Assembly (NCBI RefSeq): GCF_049942825.1
Contig: NZ_CP187970.1
Location: 1,302,001-1,366,000 of the forward strand
Direction: 5' to 3'
From: Paenibacillus_G sp049942825
GTDB lineage: Bacteria; Bacillota; Bacilli; Paenibacillales; NBRC-103111
Length of the DNA: 64,000 bases
Under the pieces are notes generated by a model. It was not told the DNA's origin. It worked only from the letters and a program-made list of their open reading frames with translations, and searched no databases. Position numbers and translations under genes: made by a program. This document shows, one piece after another, positions 25,619 through 34,412 of the stretch (within the stretch, counting starts at the first letter, position 1; every line of letters starts with the position of its first letter).

Positions 25619-25809
25619 AAATAGAGGAACGGAGAGATCTTATTCGGATATTTCCCGTGATTTCCCGGCGATTAACGGAACTGGGATTCCTTATCGGCTT
25701 CTGATTCGACGAAAAGCGGTCTCTTTCATCAAAATAGCGAATATCAGTTCCGCTAAACTTGAAATCGCCCTTCCGTTGAGGCCCATAACGCATCGGAGTT
25801 CCTCTATTT
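25619..25809. repeat. Palindromic intergenic repeat element (MITE-like), 191 bp
   Basis: Ends are a perfect 12-bp inverted repeat, AAATAGAGGAAC (25619-25630) and GTTCCTCTATTT (25798-25809). Inside are further GGAACT/AGTTCC half-palindromes (near 25677 and 25746) and several TTTCCCG/CGAAAT motifs. The local composition is poorer in GC than neighbouring genes. There is no coding frame of substance. The pattern resembles multicopy intergenic repeats that I recall from Paenibacillus genomes; copy number could not be checked here. Confidence 0.6.
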
Positions 25810-25867
25810 TTTGTCCTCGCAGGGAGTCCGGTCCCATAGCCAGCAGGAGCAATTTTGTCTTCCAATC

Positions 25868-25900
25868 AGCCCCTACCTAACCATTGGGAAAGGGGCTTTT
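25868..25900. terminator. Hairpin AGCCCCT/AGGGGCT
   Basis: AGCCCCT-(19 nt)-AGGGGCT followed by TTTGCTC. It could stop transcripts arriving from either side of the repeat patch. No gene ends directly at it. Confidence 0.35.
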
Positions 25901-25975
25901 GCTCTTGCTCTTTTGCTCTTTTGCTCTTTTGCTCTTGCTTTTGCTCTTGCTGTTGTTTTTTGCTTTTGCCCTTGC
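25894..25975. repeat. Low-complexity (TTTTGCTC)n tract
   Basis: An 80-bp pyrimidine-rich run of imperfect TTTTGCTC / TTGCTC units, probably expanded by slippage. Open frames across it encode only Leu/Phe/Ala runs and are not genes. Confidence 0.8.
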
Positions 25976-25998
25976 GCCTTTCCCTACCCAGCGACGTA

Positions 25999-26115
25999 TA
26001 CCCTTTTTGAAAGTGACCTTTGAGCGAAGCTCAACGGAACGCAAAAAGGGTACTACGAGCCACCAACGGAACGCAAAAAGGGTACTACGAGCATCTCAAA
26101 AAGGGTACTACGAGC
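25999..26115. repeat. Three tandem copies of a CAAAAAGGGTACTACGAGC unit
   Basis: A 28-base unit (AACGGAACG then CAAAAAGGGTACTACGAGC) occurs at 26033-26060 and 26065-26092. A 19-base partial copy occurs at 26097-26115. Upstream, TACCCTTTTTG (25999-26009) is the exact inverse of CAAAAAGGGTA in each unit, so alternative 11-bp stems can form. It lies directly behind the stop of the minus-strand TIM barrel gene and could supply its 3' end. Confidence 0.75.
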
Positions 26116-26118
26116 CTT

Positions 26119-26958
26119 CTACGAGCGTCCCCAAACCTTCGCGTAGCCGTCCCGCGACCGCGCGAGCAGCTCCTCCACCGGCTCGGCCGGCGGCTGCGGC
26201 GTCAGGATCTCCTGCGCCACCACGCCCCGGTACCCGATCTCCTGCAGCCCCTGCAGGAAGGCCGCCAGATCGATCACGCCCTCGCCGGGGTACACGCGGT
26301 CATTATCGAGCACCTCGGCCAGCGGCACGTCCTTGGCGTCGTTGAGATGCACATGCACGATCTGGTCCGCACGTAGCTTCCGGATATCCTCTATCGTGCC
26401 GCCGGTCGTGTACCAGTGAAAGGCGTCGTACAGCAGGCCTACGTTGCTGCAGCCGATCGCGTCGATCCAGTCGAGGGTCTCCTCGGCTGTCCAGATGAAC
26501 GGATGCTTCCAGCGGGTGCGCAGATGATGCGGGCCGACGAACTCGAGGCCGAGGCGGATGCCGTAAGCGCCCAGGATCTCGGCGCAGGTCCGCATCCTGC
26601 GGGTGGCCACCGCCATGAAGTGAGCCGCCGGATAGTCGATGGACGGCAGCACATAGGTGCAGCAGCTTGTCACCCCGAGCTTGGCGGCCGCTTCCGCGTC
26701 CTTCACGAGACGAGGGAGGCCGGCGCGAAACACGTCCTCCGTCTGTCTCCATTCCGGGGACAAGCCGATCGCACCGATGATGACGCCCTGCTCCTGCAGC
26801 GCCTGCAGAACCCCTTCGGTTCCAGCGGATTCGATCCACTCTTGAAGCTCCGAACCGGCGGCGTCAACGGCGCCGAACCCAAAGCGGGAAGCCAGCGAGA
26901 CGAATTCCGGCAGGGAAGGCGTCTGGCCGAGTCCCGCCCGTGTAAGTCCTTTGATCAT
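26119..26958 (-). CDS. Sugar phosphate isomerase/epimerase family TIM-barrel protein
   Basis: Xylose-isomerase-like (AP endonuclease 2) barrel, 279 residues from ATG 26958. AGGAG lies 10 bases upstream; the frame is open to 27030 but has no better site. Typical features are GVTSCCTYVLPSIDYP, LGLEFVGPHHLR (metal-binding Glu), VGLLYDAFHWYTTGG (Asp and His), QIVHVHLNDAKD and a C-terminal GVVAQEILTP (Glu). The metal ligands expected for an isomerase or epimerase are in place. Exact substrate is unknown. It is transcribed away from asnB and ends at the tandem repeats. Confidence 0.85.
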   Translation of the reverse strand: MIKGLTRAGLGQTPSLPEFVSLASRFGFGAVDAAGSELQEWIESAGTEGVLQALQEQGVIIGAIGLSPEWRQTEDVFRAGLPRLVKDAEAAAKLGVTSCCTYVLPSIDYPAAHFMAVATRRMRTCAEILGAYGIRLGLEFVGPHHLRTRWKHPFIWTAEETLDWIDAIGCSNVGLLYDAFHWYTTGGTIEDIRKLRADQIVHVHLNDAKDVPLAEVLDNDRVYPGEGVIDLAAFLQGLQEIGYRGVVAQEILTPQPPAEPVEELLARSRDGYAKVWGRS

Positions 26959-27202
26959 GAAGAACACGCTCCTTTTTTCACGTACATAAATACGGACAAC
27001 CCCGAACAGGGAGCCCTTGAGCGCCTCCATTCTAACGAACGGGGGGCAGGCTGTCTACTCGGAAATCGCGACATTCCCGTGCAAAAGGGCGCCATTTCCT
27101 GAAAACGCTGCGAATATGGTATACTGTTGTATCGGACTATTATGTATGCGCTGACGGCGCGCCGCCTAGCGGACACCGCAGCTTGAGGAGGAAAAACACC
27201 AT

Positions 27203-29077
27203 ATGTGCGGGATCACCGGCGTGATGTATTTTGAGGACCGCGTACCGTCCCCGTCCCTGCTGAAGAGCATGACCGATTGTATCGAGCACCGGGGACCGGA
27301 CGATATCGGATTTTGGAGCGAGAGCCGCATCGGGCTGGGGTTTCGCCGTCTGTCCATCATCGACCTGAAGGAAGGCCACCAGCCGCTGGCCAATGAAGAT
27401 GACACGGTATGGATCGCGTTCAACGGCGAGATCTATAACTATAAATACCTGCGCGACACGCTGCAGGCCAAAGGGCATCAGTTCAAGACACACAGCGATA
27501 CCGAGGTTATTGTACATATGTACGAAGAGTACGGCGAGGACTGCGTGAAGCAGCTCCGCGGGATGTTCGGCTTCGTGATCTGGGACAAGCGCAAGCAGCG
27601 CCTGTTCGGCGCACGGGACCACTTCGGCATCAAACCGTTCTATTACCGCAAGGACGGCAGCCGGTTCCTGTTCGGCTCGGAGATCAAGAGCATCCTGGCC
27701 GCCGGCGTGGAGCGCACGATCCACACGGAGAGCCTCCTCAACTATTTGACGTTCCAGTATGTGCCGGAGCCGACGACGATGTTCGAAGGCATCTTTAAAC
27801 TGCCCCCGGGGCACAGCATCACGGTGACCGCGGACGGCGAGATGAAGATCCGCCAGTATTGGGATTCCATGCTCGAGCCGCAGGAGCAGTCACTCGAATC
27901 GTGTATCGAGCAGATCCGGGCGAAGCTGCAGGACTCCGTTGTCCACCACATGCAGAGCGACGTGGAACGGGGCTGCTTCCTCTCCAGCGGGATCGACTCC
28001 ACTGCGATTGCCGCCCACATGCGGCGCATCGAGCCGATCCGCACCTTCTCGGTCGGCTTCGAAGGGGCGAACAACGAGACGATCATCGCCCGGCAGACGG
28101 CCCAGGCCCTCGGAACCGAGCACTACGAGAAAGTGATCACGCAGGAGGACTACTTCGCCACACTGCCGAAGGCGGTATGGCACCAGGATGAGCCGGTAGC
28201 CGATCCGTCGGCGATCGCGCTCTACCATGTGGCACAGCTGGCACGCCAGCATGTGACGGTCGTCCTCTCCGGCGAAGGGGCGGACGAGCTGTTCGGCGGT
28301 TACCGGATCTACAACGAGCCGAACTCGCTGGCTCCGATCGAGCGGATGCCCGTGTCCGTGAAGCGGATGCTGAATGCTCTGGCCCGTCTGCTGCCCGAAG
28401 GCGTCAAGGGACGCAACTACCTGCTGCGGGGTACGACACCGCTTGAGCAGCGCTTTCTCGGCAACGCGAAGATTTTCAGCGAGGACATGAAGGCCGAGCT
28501 CGTACGCGTCGACCGCGAGATGCTGCGCAGCTACAAGAATCCGGTGGAGATCGCGAAGAAGTTCTACGACAAGAGCCGTCACCTCGACCCGGTCTCCCGG
28601 ATGCAGTACATCGATATGAACCTGTGGATGCCGGGCGACATTCTGATGAAGGCGGACAAAATGACGATGGCGCACTCGATCGAGCTGCGGGTGCCGTTCC
28701 TCGACGTGGAGCTGTATGAAGTATCCCGGCGCATCCCGGCGCATCACCGGATTGCCGGCGGGACGACGAAGTATGTGTTCCGCAAGGCGATGGAGGGCAT
28801 CATCCCGGACAACATCCTGAACCGGCCGAAGCTCGGCTTCCCTGTGCCGATGCGCGATTGGATGAAGGGCCCGCAGGGCAATGTCATCATGGAACAGATC
28901 GCCGGCAGCGGCATCGAAGACTACATCCGTATGGACACGGTGAGGAACATGCTGTCCGCGCACCGCAGCGGCCAGGGCGATTACGCCCGCCGCATCTGGA
29001 CGGTCTATATGTTCGCGCTCTGGCACAGCACCTATATGGAGGAGCTGCCAAGCCCTTCGCTCGCACACGCCCAGTAG
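27203..29077 (+). CDS. asnB: Asparagine synthase (glutamine-hydrolysing)
   Basis: Makes asparagine from aspartate, glutamine and ATP; 624 residues. The N-terminal class II glutaminase domain starts at catalytic Cys2 (MCGITGVMYF), with EHRGPDD, FNGEIYNYKYLRD and SDTEVIVHMYE. The synthetase domain from about residue 240 has the PP-loop CFLSSGIDSTAIAA and GEGADELFGGY. It is longest-domain complete and ends near ARRIWTVYMFALWH. GAGGAGG precedes ATG 27203. The closest B. subtilis relatives by length are AsnO and AsnB. It has no obvious operon partner, so a housekeeping role is likely. Confidence 0.94.
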   Translation: MCGITGVMYFEDRVPSPSLLKSMTDCIEHRGPDDIGFWSESRIGLGFRRLSIIDLKEGHQPLANEDDTVWIAFNGEIYNYKYLRDTLQAKGHQFKTHSDTEVIVHMYEEYGEDCVKQLRGMFGFVIWDKRKQRLFGARDHFGIKPFYYRKDGSRFLFGSEIKSILAAGVERTIHTESLLNYLTFQYVPEPTTMFEGIFKLPPGHSITVTADGEMKIRQYWDSMLEPQEQSLESCIEQIRAKLQDSVVHHMQSDVERGCFLSSGIDSTAIAAHMRRIEPIRTFSVGFEGANNETIIARQTAQALGTEHYEKVITQEDYFATLPKAVWHQDEPVADPSAIALYHVAQLARQHVTVVLSGEGADELFGGYRIYNEPNSLAPIERMPVSVKRMLNALARLLPEGVKGRNYLLRGTTPLEQRFLGNAKIFSEDMKAELVRVDREMLRSYKNPVEIAKKFYDKSRHLDPVSRMQYIDMNLWMPGDILMKADKMTMAHSIELRVPFLDVELYEVSRRIPAHHRIAGGTTKYVFRKAMEGIIPDNILNRPKLGFPVPMRDWMKGPQGNVIMEQIAGSGIEDYIRMDTVRNMLSAHRSGQGDYARRIWTVYMFALWHSTYMEELPSPSLAHAQ

Positions 29078-29278
29078 GCAGGGTTAACGGCTGAAGCCGC
29101 GCTTGGCGAAGGCATTCCCGTATGGCCATGAGGCCCCGGCTGCGCACTGCCGCAGCATTTCAATCAAATTAGAAGGAAGTCCGCCGGCAGCAGGGTGAAC
29201 GGGAAGGCATCCTGCCGGGAGCCGTTCCCGGTATCCCGACCCAGCCAGCCGACGGAACTTCTCCGTATGGAGGAAACC

Positions 29279-30022
29279 ATGCCAGCCTATAAACTTGTAG
29301 CATTAGATCTCGACGGCACACTGCTCACGGACGACAAAGCGATCTCCGCAGAAAACCGGGCGGCCATCCTCGAAGCGACGGACCGCGGGGTGACGGTGGC
29401 TTTTTCCACCGGACGGGGCATCCAGAATGCGCTCCCCTATGTAGAGGAGCTCGGCCTGAAGTCGCCGATCGTTACCGTCAACGGAAGCGAGGTCTGGAAG
29501 TCGCCCGGCGTGCTCCATGAGCGCCATCTGCTCGACCGCGGCCTGCTCCGCAAGCTGCATGAGCTCGCAGTCCAGTACGACACCTGGTTCTGGGCCTACA
29601 GCGTCGGCGATATCTACAATAAAGACCGCTGGGCATCGGAGGCGGAGATCGAAGAGAACGAATGGCTCAAATTCGGCTATTACGTGGAGAACACGGAAGT
29701 GCTGGCGGCCATCCGCAAAGAGATCGAGAGCTGGGATCTTCTCGAGATCACCAACTCGCACCCTTTTAACATGGAGCTGAATCCCAAGGGCATCAGCAAA
29801 GCGAGCGGACTCGAGCAGGTCTGCGGCATGCTCGGTATCACCATGAAGGAAGTCATCGCCATGGGAGACAGCCTGAACGATGTCGCCATGATCCGCGCGG
29901 CGGGATTGGGAGTGGCCATGGGCAATGCCCAGGAGGAAGTGAAGAAGCTGGCCGACCGGGTGACCGTTACCAATGAGGAGCACGGGGTAGCCAAGATTAT
30001 CCGGGAATTTGTGCTCGGTTAG
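29279..30022 (+). CDS. Cof-type HAD phosphatase
   Basis: Cytoplasmic phosphatase of the Cof/YwpJ group, 247 residues from ATG 29279, with GGAGG 6 bases upstream (the frame is open from 29195 but without a site). Motif I is LVALDLDGTLLTDDK, motif II is FSTGRG, motif III is Lys in NPKGISKASGL and motif IV is VIAMGDSLNDVAMIRAAG. The large C2 cap lies between II and III. These enzymes dephosphorylate sugar phosphates or flavin/pyridoxal phosphates; the specific substrate is unknown. A DUF456 gene follows 34 bp later. Confidence 0.92.
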   Translation: MPAYKLVALDLDGTLLTDDKAISAENRAAILEATDRGVTVAFSTGRGIQNALPYVEELGLKSPIVTVNGSEVWKSPGVLHERHLLDRGLLRKLHELAVQYDTWFWAYSVGDIYNKDRWASEAEIEENEWLKFGYYVENTEVLAAIRKEIESWDLLEITNSHPFNMELNPKGISKASGLEQVCGMLGITMKEVIAMGDSLNDVAMIRAAGLGVAMGNAQEEVKKLADRVTVTNEEHGVAKIIREFVLG

Positions 30023-30056
30023 AAAGAGTGTGATATAGAAAAAGGGGGATACGCAG

Positions 30057-30539
30057 ATGACGATTGCCGCTTGGATCATCATTGTTCTGCTGTTCGCGGT
30101 AGGGATGGCGGGTGCCGTATACCCGATTCTCCCGGGAGCCCTGGCCATCTATGCCGCATTCTTCGTCTACGGCTTCATGATCGGCTGGGAGCCGTTCGGC
30201 TGGTGGTTCTGGAGTGTACAGACCACGCTGGTGGCGGTCCTGATGGTGGCCGATTATGCGGTGAATGCGGTAGGGGTTAAGAAGTTCGGGGGCAAACGGG
30301 CTTCGGTGATCGGCAGCACGATCGGCCTGATTGTCGGCCCCTTCCTGATTCCGGTTGTGGGCCTGCTCATCGGTCCGTTCCTCGGAGCGGTTATCGGAGA
30401 GCTGGTGACCGGCACCGAGCTGAAGCAGGCGGTGCGGGCGGGCGTCGGCGCGTTGGTCGGATTTTTCTCCGGCCTCGTGACGAAGGTCCTGCTGCAGGGT
30501 CTCATGATTGTCCTGTTCATTGCCTGGCTTGTTTTCTAA
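30057..30539 (+). CDS. DUF456 membrane protein (YqgC-like)
   Basis: Small integral membrane protein of unknown function, 160 residues. It has about five hydrophobic segments, rich in Gly. GAVYPILPGALAIYAAFFVY and GGKRASVIGSTIGLIVGPFL are typical of the DUF456 family, which carries glycine-zipper-like repeats. GGGGG precedes ATG 30057. It lies between a Cof phosphatase and a flippase on the same strand, with 61 bp to the flippase start, so the three may share a transcript. Confidence 0.85.
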   Translation: MTIAAWIIIVLLFAVGMAGAVYPILPGALAIYAAFFVYGFMIGWEPFGWWFWSVQTTLVAVLMVADYAVNAVGVKKFGGKRASVIGSTIGLIVGPFLIPVVGLLIGPFLGAVIGELVTGTELKQAVRAGVGALVGFFSGLVTKVLLQGLMIVLFIAWLVF

Positions 30540-30600
30540 ACTAATTCGATAGGATCTGAATGCTCCGAAGTAAGCGGTCCATGGGGAAGAAGGGAACCTT

Positions 30601-32265
30601 GTGTCGTCCAAAGATTCGTTAGTCAAAGGAACGCTGATCCTGTCCCTGGCTGCGCTTGTGGCCAGGGCGCTCGGCGTGATTCAGCGCATACCGCTCGTCG
30701 CGCTGCTCACCATGGCGGGGATGGCCCCGTACGGGGTGGCGTTCAACTTGTATTCCGTGCTGCTCGTCGTAGCTACAGCGGGCATTCCAAGCGCACTCAG
30801 CAAAATGATCTCCGAGCGCACCGCCCTCGGCCGGTACGCCGAAGCAGACCGCATCTATAAGTCGGCCCTGCAGTTTGCCGTAGGGGCGGGCATCGTCATG
30901 GCCTTGATCCTGTGGTTCGTGGCGCCGTCCTTCGCGGCAAGCAGCGAGCAGCCGAAGGCGGTCCTGGCGATCCGGGCGATCGCTCCCGCCCTGCTGCTGT
31001 TCCCGGTTATCGCGATCATGCGCGGCTACTTCCAGGGCCGCCGCATGATGACGCCGAACGGGATCTCGCAGGTGATCGAGCAGATCTTCCGCGTCGTGAC
31101 CTCAGTCGCGCTGGCGTATCTGCTGCTGGAGCGCGGCCTGGTCTATGCGGTGGCCGGCGCCTCGTTCGGCGGGGTGATCGGCGGCGTGGCGGCCCTCGCC
31201 GTCATGCTGTACTACGGCAGCAAGCTCCGCCGGCAGGATCTCCGGGAGCGGGGCGACAGCGTCCCTCCGGAGCAGAAGGCTGCCGCGGCAGCGCTGACCG
31301 CAGGCACGATCTACAAGCAGCTGTTCCGCCTGTCCGTGCCGATCGTTATCTTCTCGGTCACGGTCACCCTGGTGTACCTGATCGATTCGTGGCTCGCCAC
31401 CCCGCTGCTTAAGGGGGCGATGGGCTTGGAGGATGCGGGCCGGGTGCTCGGCATTCTAACCGGTCAGGCCCAGTCGCTGGCTGGCATTCCGATCATACTG
31501 GCCGTGGCGCTCAGCCAATCGGTCGTGCCGATCATCTCCTCGGCATATGCACAGAACGATCTGAAGCAGGTATCCGAGCAGACGGGCAAGGTGCTGCAGC
31601 TGTCCATTCTGACCGGACTGCCGGTCGTCCTGGTTATTGCGCTGGCCGCCAGGCCGCTGAACTTCTTCATCTTCGAGAACGAAGCGGGAACGCTGATCGA
31701 CGATAGATTCGCCCCAGGTGTCATTGCGGCCCTGACGGTGACCGCGATCTTCCAGATCGTGATGCAGACCTCCGGGGCCGTCCTCATGGGCATGGGCCGG
31801 ATGAAACCGCTGATGGCCGGCGTCGGGGTCGGGATCGCCGTCAAGCTCGCAGCGAGCTTCGCGCTGGCCCCGCTTCTCGGCATCTACGGCCTCGTGGCCG
31901 CTACGGCGCTGTGCTTTATCGTCATGGCCGCGATCAACCTCAGCGTGCTGCGCAGAGCCGTGCCCTACCGGGTGTTCGGACTGCGGCGCTGGGTGGGCTT
32001 GGCCTTCTCCACGGCCGCCGTGGCGGGAATCGGCATCCTGCTGGATGTGCTGTGCCGCGATGCGGTCAACCCTTTCGGCCATCTGCGGGCGGACAGCTTC
32101 CTGCAGGCGGGAATCGTCTGCGCCATCACTGGGGCGGCCTATATCCTGCTCCTGTTCCTGACGCGCGTCATGACGCTGCAGGACCTGGACCGGATGCCGG
32201 GACCGCTGCGGAAGCTGGCGAAGCCGCTGCAGCGCCGGCTTGGACGGTCCGGGCAGACCGGCTGA
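30601..32265 (+). CDS. MOP-superfamily flippase, SpoVB/YtgP (MurJ-like)
   Basis: Polytopic membrane protein of 554 residues with about fourteen hydrophobic segments, of the polysaccharide biosynthesis/MurJ family. The N-terminal GTLILSLAALVARALGVIQR and FPVIAIMRGYFQGRRMMTPN and the central MGRMKPLMAGVGVGIAVKLA are typical of YtgP/SpoVB proteins. YtgP in B. subtilis is a lipid II flippase; SpoVB acts in the spore cortex. The sequence alone does not separate the two roles here. The start is GTG 30601, with GAAGAAGGGA upstream. A 13-bp hairpin follows 1 bp after the stop. Confidence 0.88.
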   Translation: MSSKDSLVKGTLILSLAALVARALGVIQRIPLVALLTMAGMAPYGVAFNLYSVLLVVATAGIPSALSKMISERTALGRYAEADRIYKSALQFAVGAGIVMALILWFVAPSFAASSEQPKAVLAIRAIAPALLLFPVIAIMRGYFQGRRMMTPNGISQVIEQIFRVVTSVALAYLLLERGLVYAVAGASFGGVIGGVAALAVMLYYGSKLRRQDLRERGDSVPPEQKAAAAALTAGTIYKQLFRLSVPIVIFSVTVTLVYLIDSWLATPLLKGAMGLEDAGRVLGILTGQAQSLAGIPIILAVALSQSVVPIISSAYAQNDLKQVSEQTGKVLQLSILTGLPVVLVIALAARPLNFFIFENEAGTLIDDRFAPGVIAALTVTAIFQIVMQTSGAVLMGMGRMKPLMAGVGVGIAVKLAASFALAPLLGIYGLVAATALCFIVMAAINLSVLRRAVPYRVFGLRRWVGLAFSTAAVAGIGILLDVLCRDAVNPFGHLRADSFLQAGIVCAITGAAYILLLFLTRVMTLQDLDRMPGPLRKLAKPLQRRLGRSGQTG

Positions 32266-32266
32266 C

Positions 32267-32307
32267 GGCGGTGCGTGCCCGTGCTGTGAAGCGCGGCACG
32301 CACCGCC
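32267..32307 (+). terminator. 13-bp hairpin immediately after the flippase gene
   Basis: GGCGGTGCGTGCC and GGCACGCACCGCC form a perfect 13-bp stem with a 15-base loop starting 1 bp after the stop codon. There is no T-run, so it more likely stabilises the 3' end than terminates alone. A true terminator follows at 32473. The remaining sequence up to 32636 shows no gene. Confidence 0.5.
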
Positions 32308-32472
32308 GCGGCCCCAAACGCAGCGAATGGCGCGGGTGGCGGAAGGCTGCTGCCAGGCAGCGGCATTAGGTCCCCGGTGCTGAGAGATCCTGCCTTCAGG
32401 CATCCCCGCTTTCAGCTGCCCTGCGATACCCCAGGGCGGCAGCAAACCCGCAGATGCAGTGACAAAGAAAGA

Positions 32473-32520
32473 AGCCCCAAGCCGTTCTCCTCCGGAAGAG
32501 GAACGGTTTGGGGCTATTTT
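32473..32520. terminator. Bidirectional terminator between convergent genes
   Basis: AGCCCCAAGCCGTTC pairs with GAACGGTTTGGGGCT (one G.U), followed by ATTTTGATT on the plus strand and by TTCTTTCTTT on the minus strand. It lies between the flippase and the minus-strand secreted protein gene and serves both. Confidence 0.8.
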
Positions 32521-32636
32521 GATTCGTTCGCTTTGGCACGCGCATCTCTTGGCTTTGCCGGGGACCGTCACCGCCTAATCGCAGGCCTTCTCCCTTGCAG
32601 CATCGCTTGACAGCCGTGCTGATCTTTACGGCTCCC

Positions 32637-34229
32637 TTACGGCAGCGGCTCCGCTGGCACATTGGCGATCGTCACCGCTTCGGTGAATTTCGCCGAGCCG
32701 TTCTGGCGAAGGCGCAGGTTGGCCGCGCCCGAGGCGCTGGGATTAATCTGCACATTCACGATCTTCTCGGCATGGCCGCTGGAGTCGGCCGTGAACGAGG
32801 AGATGGAGGTGTAGCCGTAAGATGTCGGCCACGTGCCGCTGCTGTTCTGTACCTTCACCACCTGGGTACCGGAGCTGGTGTAGATACCGAGTTCATATCC
32901 GGAGACCGTACTGCCCGGCGTCAGGCCGTTCAGGACGATCTTGATCTGGAACACGGCGTTGTTCGGCAGCTGCGCCTGATGCACGAAGCCGTAGGGGTTC
33001 GTCGTTGTGCCGCCGCCGCCCGAGGTCGTACCGGCTCCGTAGGAGCCTGCCTTGAACGTCGAAGGGTCCCACCACTTGTAGCCGGCGGCCGGAGTGGCCC
33101 AAGGCTCCGCCTGAGGCTCCGTGGAAGCGGAAGGCGCCTCCCAGCTGTAGAGAGAGGTTGGCTGATCGAGGGTCAGGCCCGGCACCTGGTTCAGCGCCAT
33201 GTAGCTCTCCTTGGTCGCCAGCCAGTTCATCATATTCACGAGCAGGGTGCCGTCGTTCTGCTCTTTGAAACCGTCATAGGTCGTCTTCGCCGTGCCGGTT
33301 TCTTCCCGCTTGTACTTCGGCGTTGCATCCTCCACCGGCGAAGAGTCGCCGATGAATGCTGCCTTGCCGCCGCCGACTTTGGCTACAGCCGCATAAGGCC
33401 CTTCGGCTTTGCCGCCGCCGTTGTAGACGCCCTGATCCACAGCATTGCTCCACTTCGCGGTGGTCGTGGGCAGATAAACGATACCCTTGGCTTTATTCCC
33501 ATCGATGATAGCAAGGGTGGAGCCGGCATGCATGGCCACCGTAGAGACGCCGTTGGTGATGCCGAAGGCTTGGGACGGCGCGACAATGCTGTTCGCAGTC
33601 ACATCGCCGATCGCATTATAGCGGAACCGCACGCCGAAGTTCGATGCGAGCCAGTCGGAGCTGGCCACACCCTGCATAGCGGCGGAAGCGGCTTCCTCCG
33701 TGCCCATGCCCTTGGCCGGGTTCGTCCAGGCGCCGCGGCGGTAGCCGTTGAATACTTCGGAGGCATCCCAGCGGTTTTTGTTGCGGTCCGCGTTATAGTG
33801 GTCCGAGATGAAGAAGATCGAGCCGCCGCCCTGCACATACTGCAGCAGTGCGGACTGTTCGGAGATTTTGTAAGGAATGTTGGCTTCGCCGATGACCACG
33901 ACGTCATAGCCGGAGAGATCGCTGAGTACGATCGGGGTGGACTTGCGCAGCTCCTTCACATAATACCCTTTGCCGGCCAGCGCATTCGCAAAATCGGAGA
34001 AGCCGCCGTCGATCACCCAATCCGCGGCGCCGGCCGTCTGGCCGTGCGTATTGTCGAAGAGCACCTTCTTGCCGTTCGGGGAGGCGGGGTTCAGGACGGG
34101 AGCCGGATCGGCCGGGCCCTCAGCGAGTGCTGCCGCAGGCAGCGATACGGCTGCGGCCAGGCCGCCCGCCATCATCCAGCTGCTGAGCTTGCGCAGCAGT
34201 CTTTTCGTATTTTTCCACTTCAACTTCAT
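32637..34229 (-). CDS. Large secreted protein with GATase-like (DUF4350-type) N-terminal domain
   Basis: A 530-residue exported protein. The signal peptide runs to about residue 36 (MAGGLAAAVSLPAAALAEG). Residues 50-320 look like a Rossmann/GATase-like fold (KKVLFDNTHGQTAGAADWVI, SGYDVVVIGEANIPY, VQGGGSIFFISDHYNAD), as in proteins that recognise, cleave or sense extracellular ligands. A C-terminal beta-sandwich (about 395-525) follows a Gly/Thr linker. I cannot assign an activity; annotations such as endonuclease have been given to relatives. AGGAGG is only about 3 bases from ATG 34229, a rather short spacing. It is monocistronic. Confidence 0.75.
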   Translation of the reverse strand: MKLKWKNTKRLLRKLSSWMMAGGLAAAVSLPAAALAEGPADPAPVLNPASPNGKKVLFDNTHGQTAGAADWVIDGGFSDFANALAGKGYYVKELRKSTPIVLSDLSGYDVVVIGEANIPYKISEQSALLQYVQGGGSIFFISDHYNADRNKNRWDASEVFNGYRRGAWTNPAKGMGTEEAASAAMQGVASSDWLASNFGVRFRYNAIGDVTANSIVAPSQAFGITNGVSTVAMHAGSTLAIIDGNKAKGIVYLPTTTAKWSNAVDQGVYNGGGKAEGPYAAVAKVGGGKAAFIGDSSPVEDATPKYKREETGTAKTTYDGFKEQNDGTLLVNMMNWLATKESYMALNQVPGLTLDQPTSLYSWEAPSASTEPQAEPWATPAAGYKWWDPSTFKAGSYGAGTTSGGGGTTTNPYGFVHQAQLPNNAVFQIKIVLNGLTPGSTVSGYELGIYTSSGTQVVKVQNSSGTWPTSYGYTSISSFTADSSGHAEKIVNVQINPSASGAANLRLRQNGSAKFTEAVTIANVPAEPLP

Positions 34230-34412
34230 CTTCCTCCTAACGTTTCACTCATTTGGATAATTACAGCAGAATGTCTGTCTTTGTCCATCGTACCACACGG
34301 GAGGAGGAAGCAGTTTTAAACTTTTATAAAGGGGCCTTTCTTCCAGCCTACAACTGCCCCAATCCGCAGCTCATTCCAATAAATGATCTGATAATCCCAA
34401 TAAACTAGCGGA

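Noticed and set aside
25884..26376. Open frames across the TTTTGCTC tract and tandem repeats
   Set aside because: Low-complexity products (Leu/Phe runs) with no ribosome site; explained by slippage repeats.
32595..34319. Open frame of 574 codons antisense to the secreted GATase-like protein
   Set aside because: The sense strand has a signal peptide and ribosome site; the antisense product is featureless.
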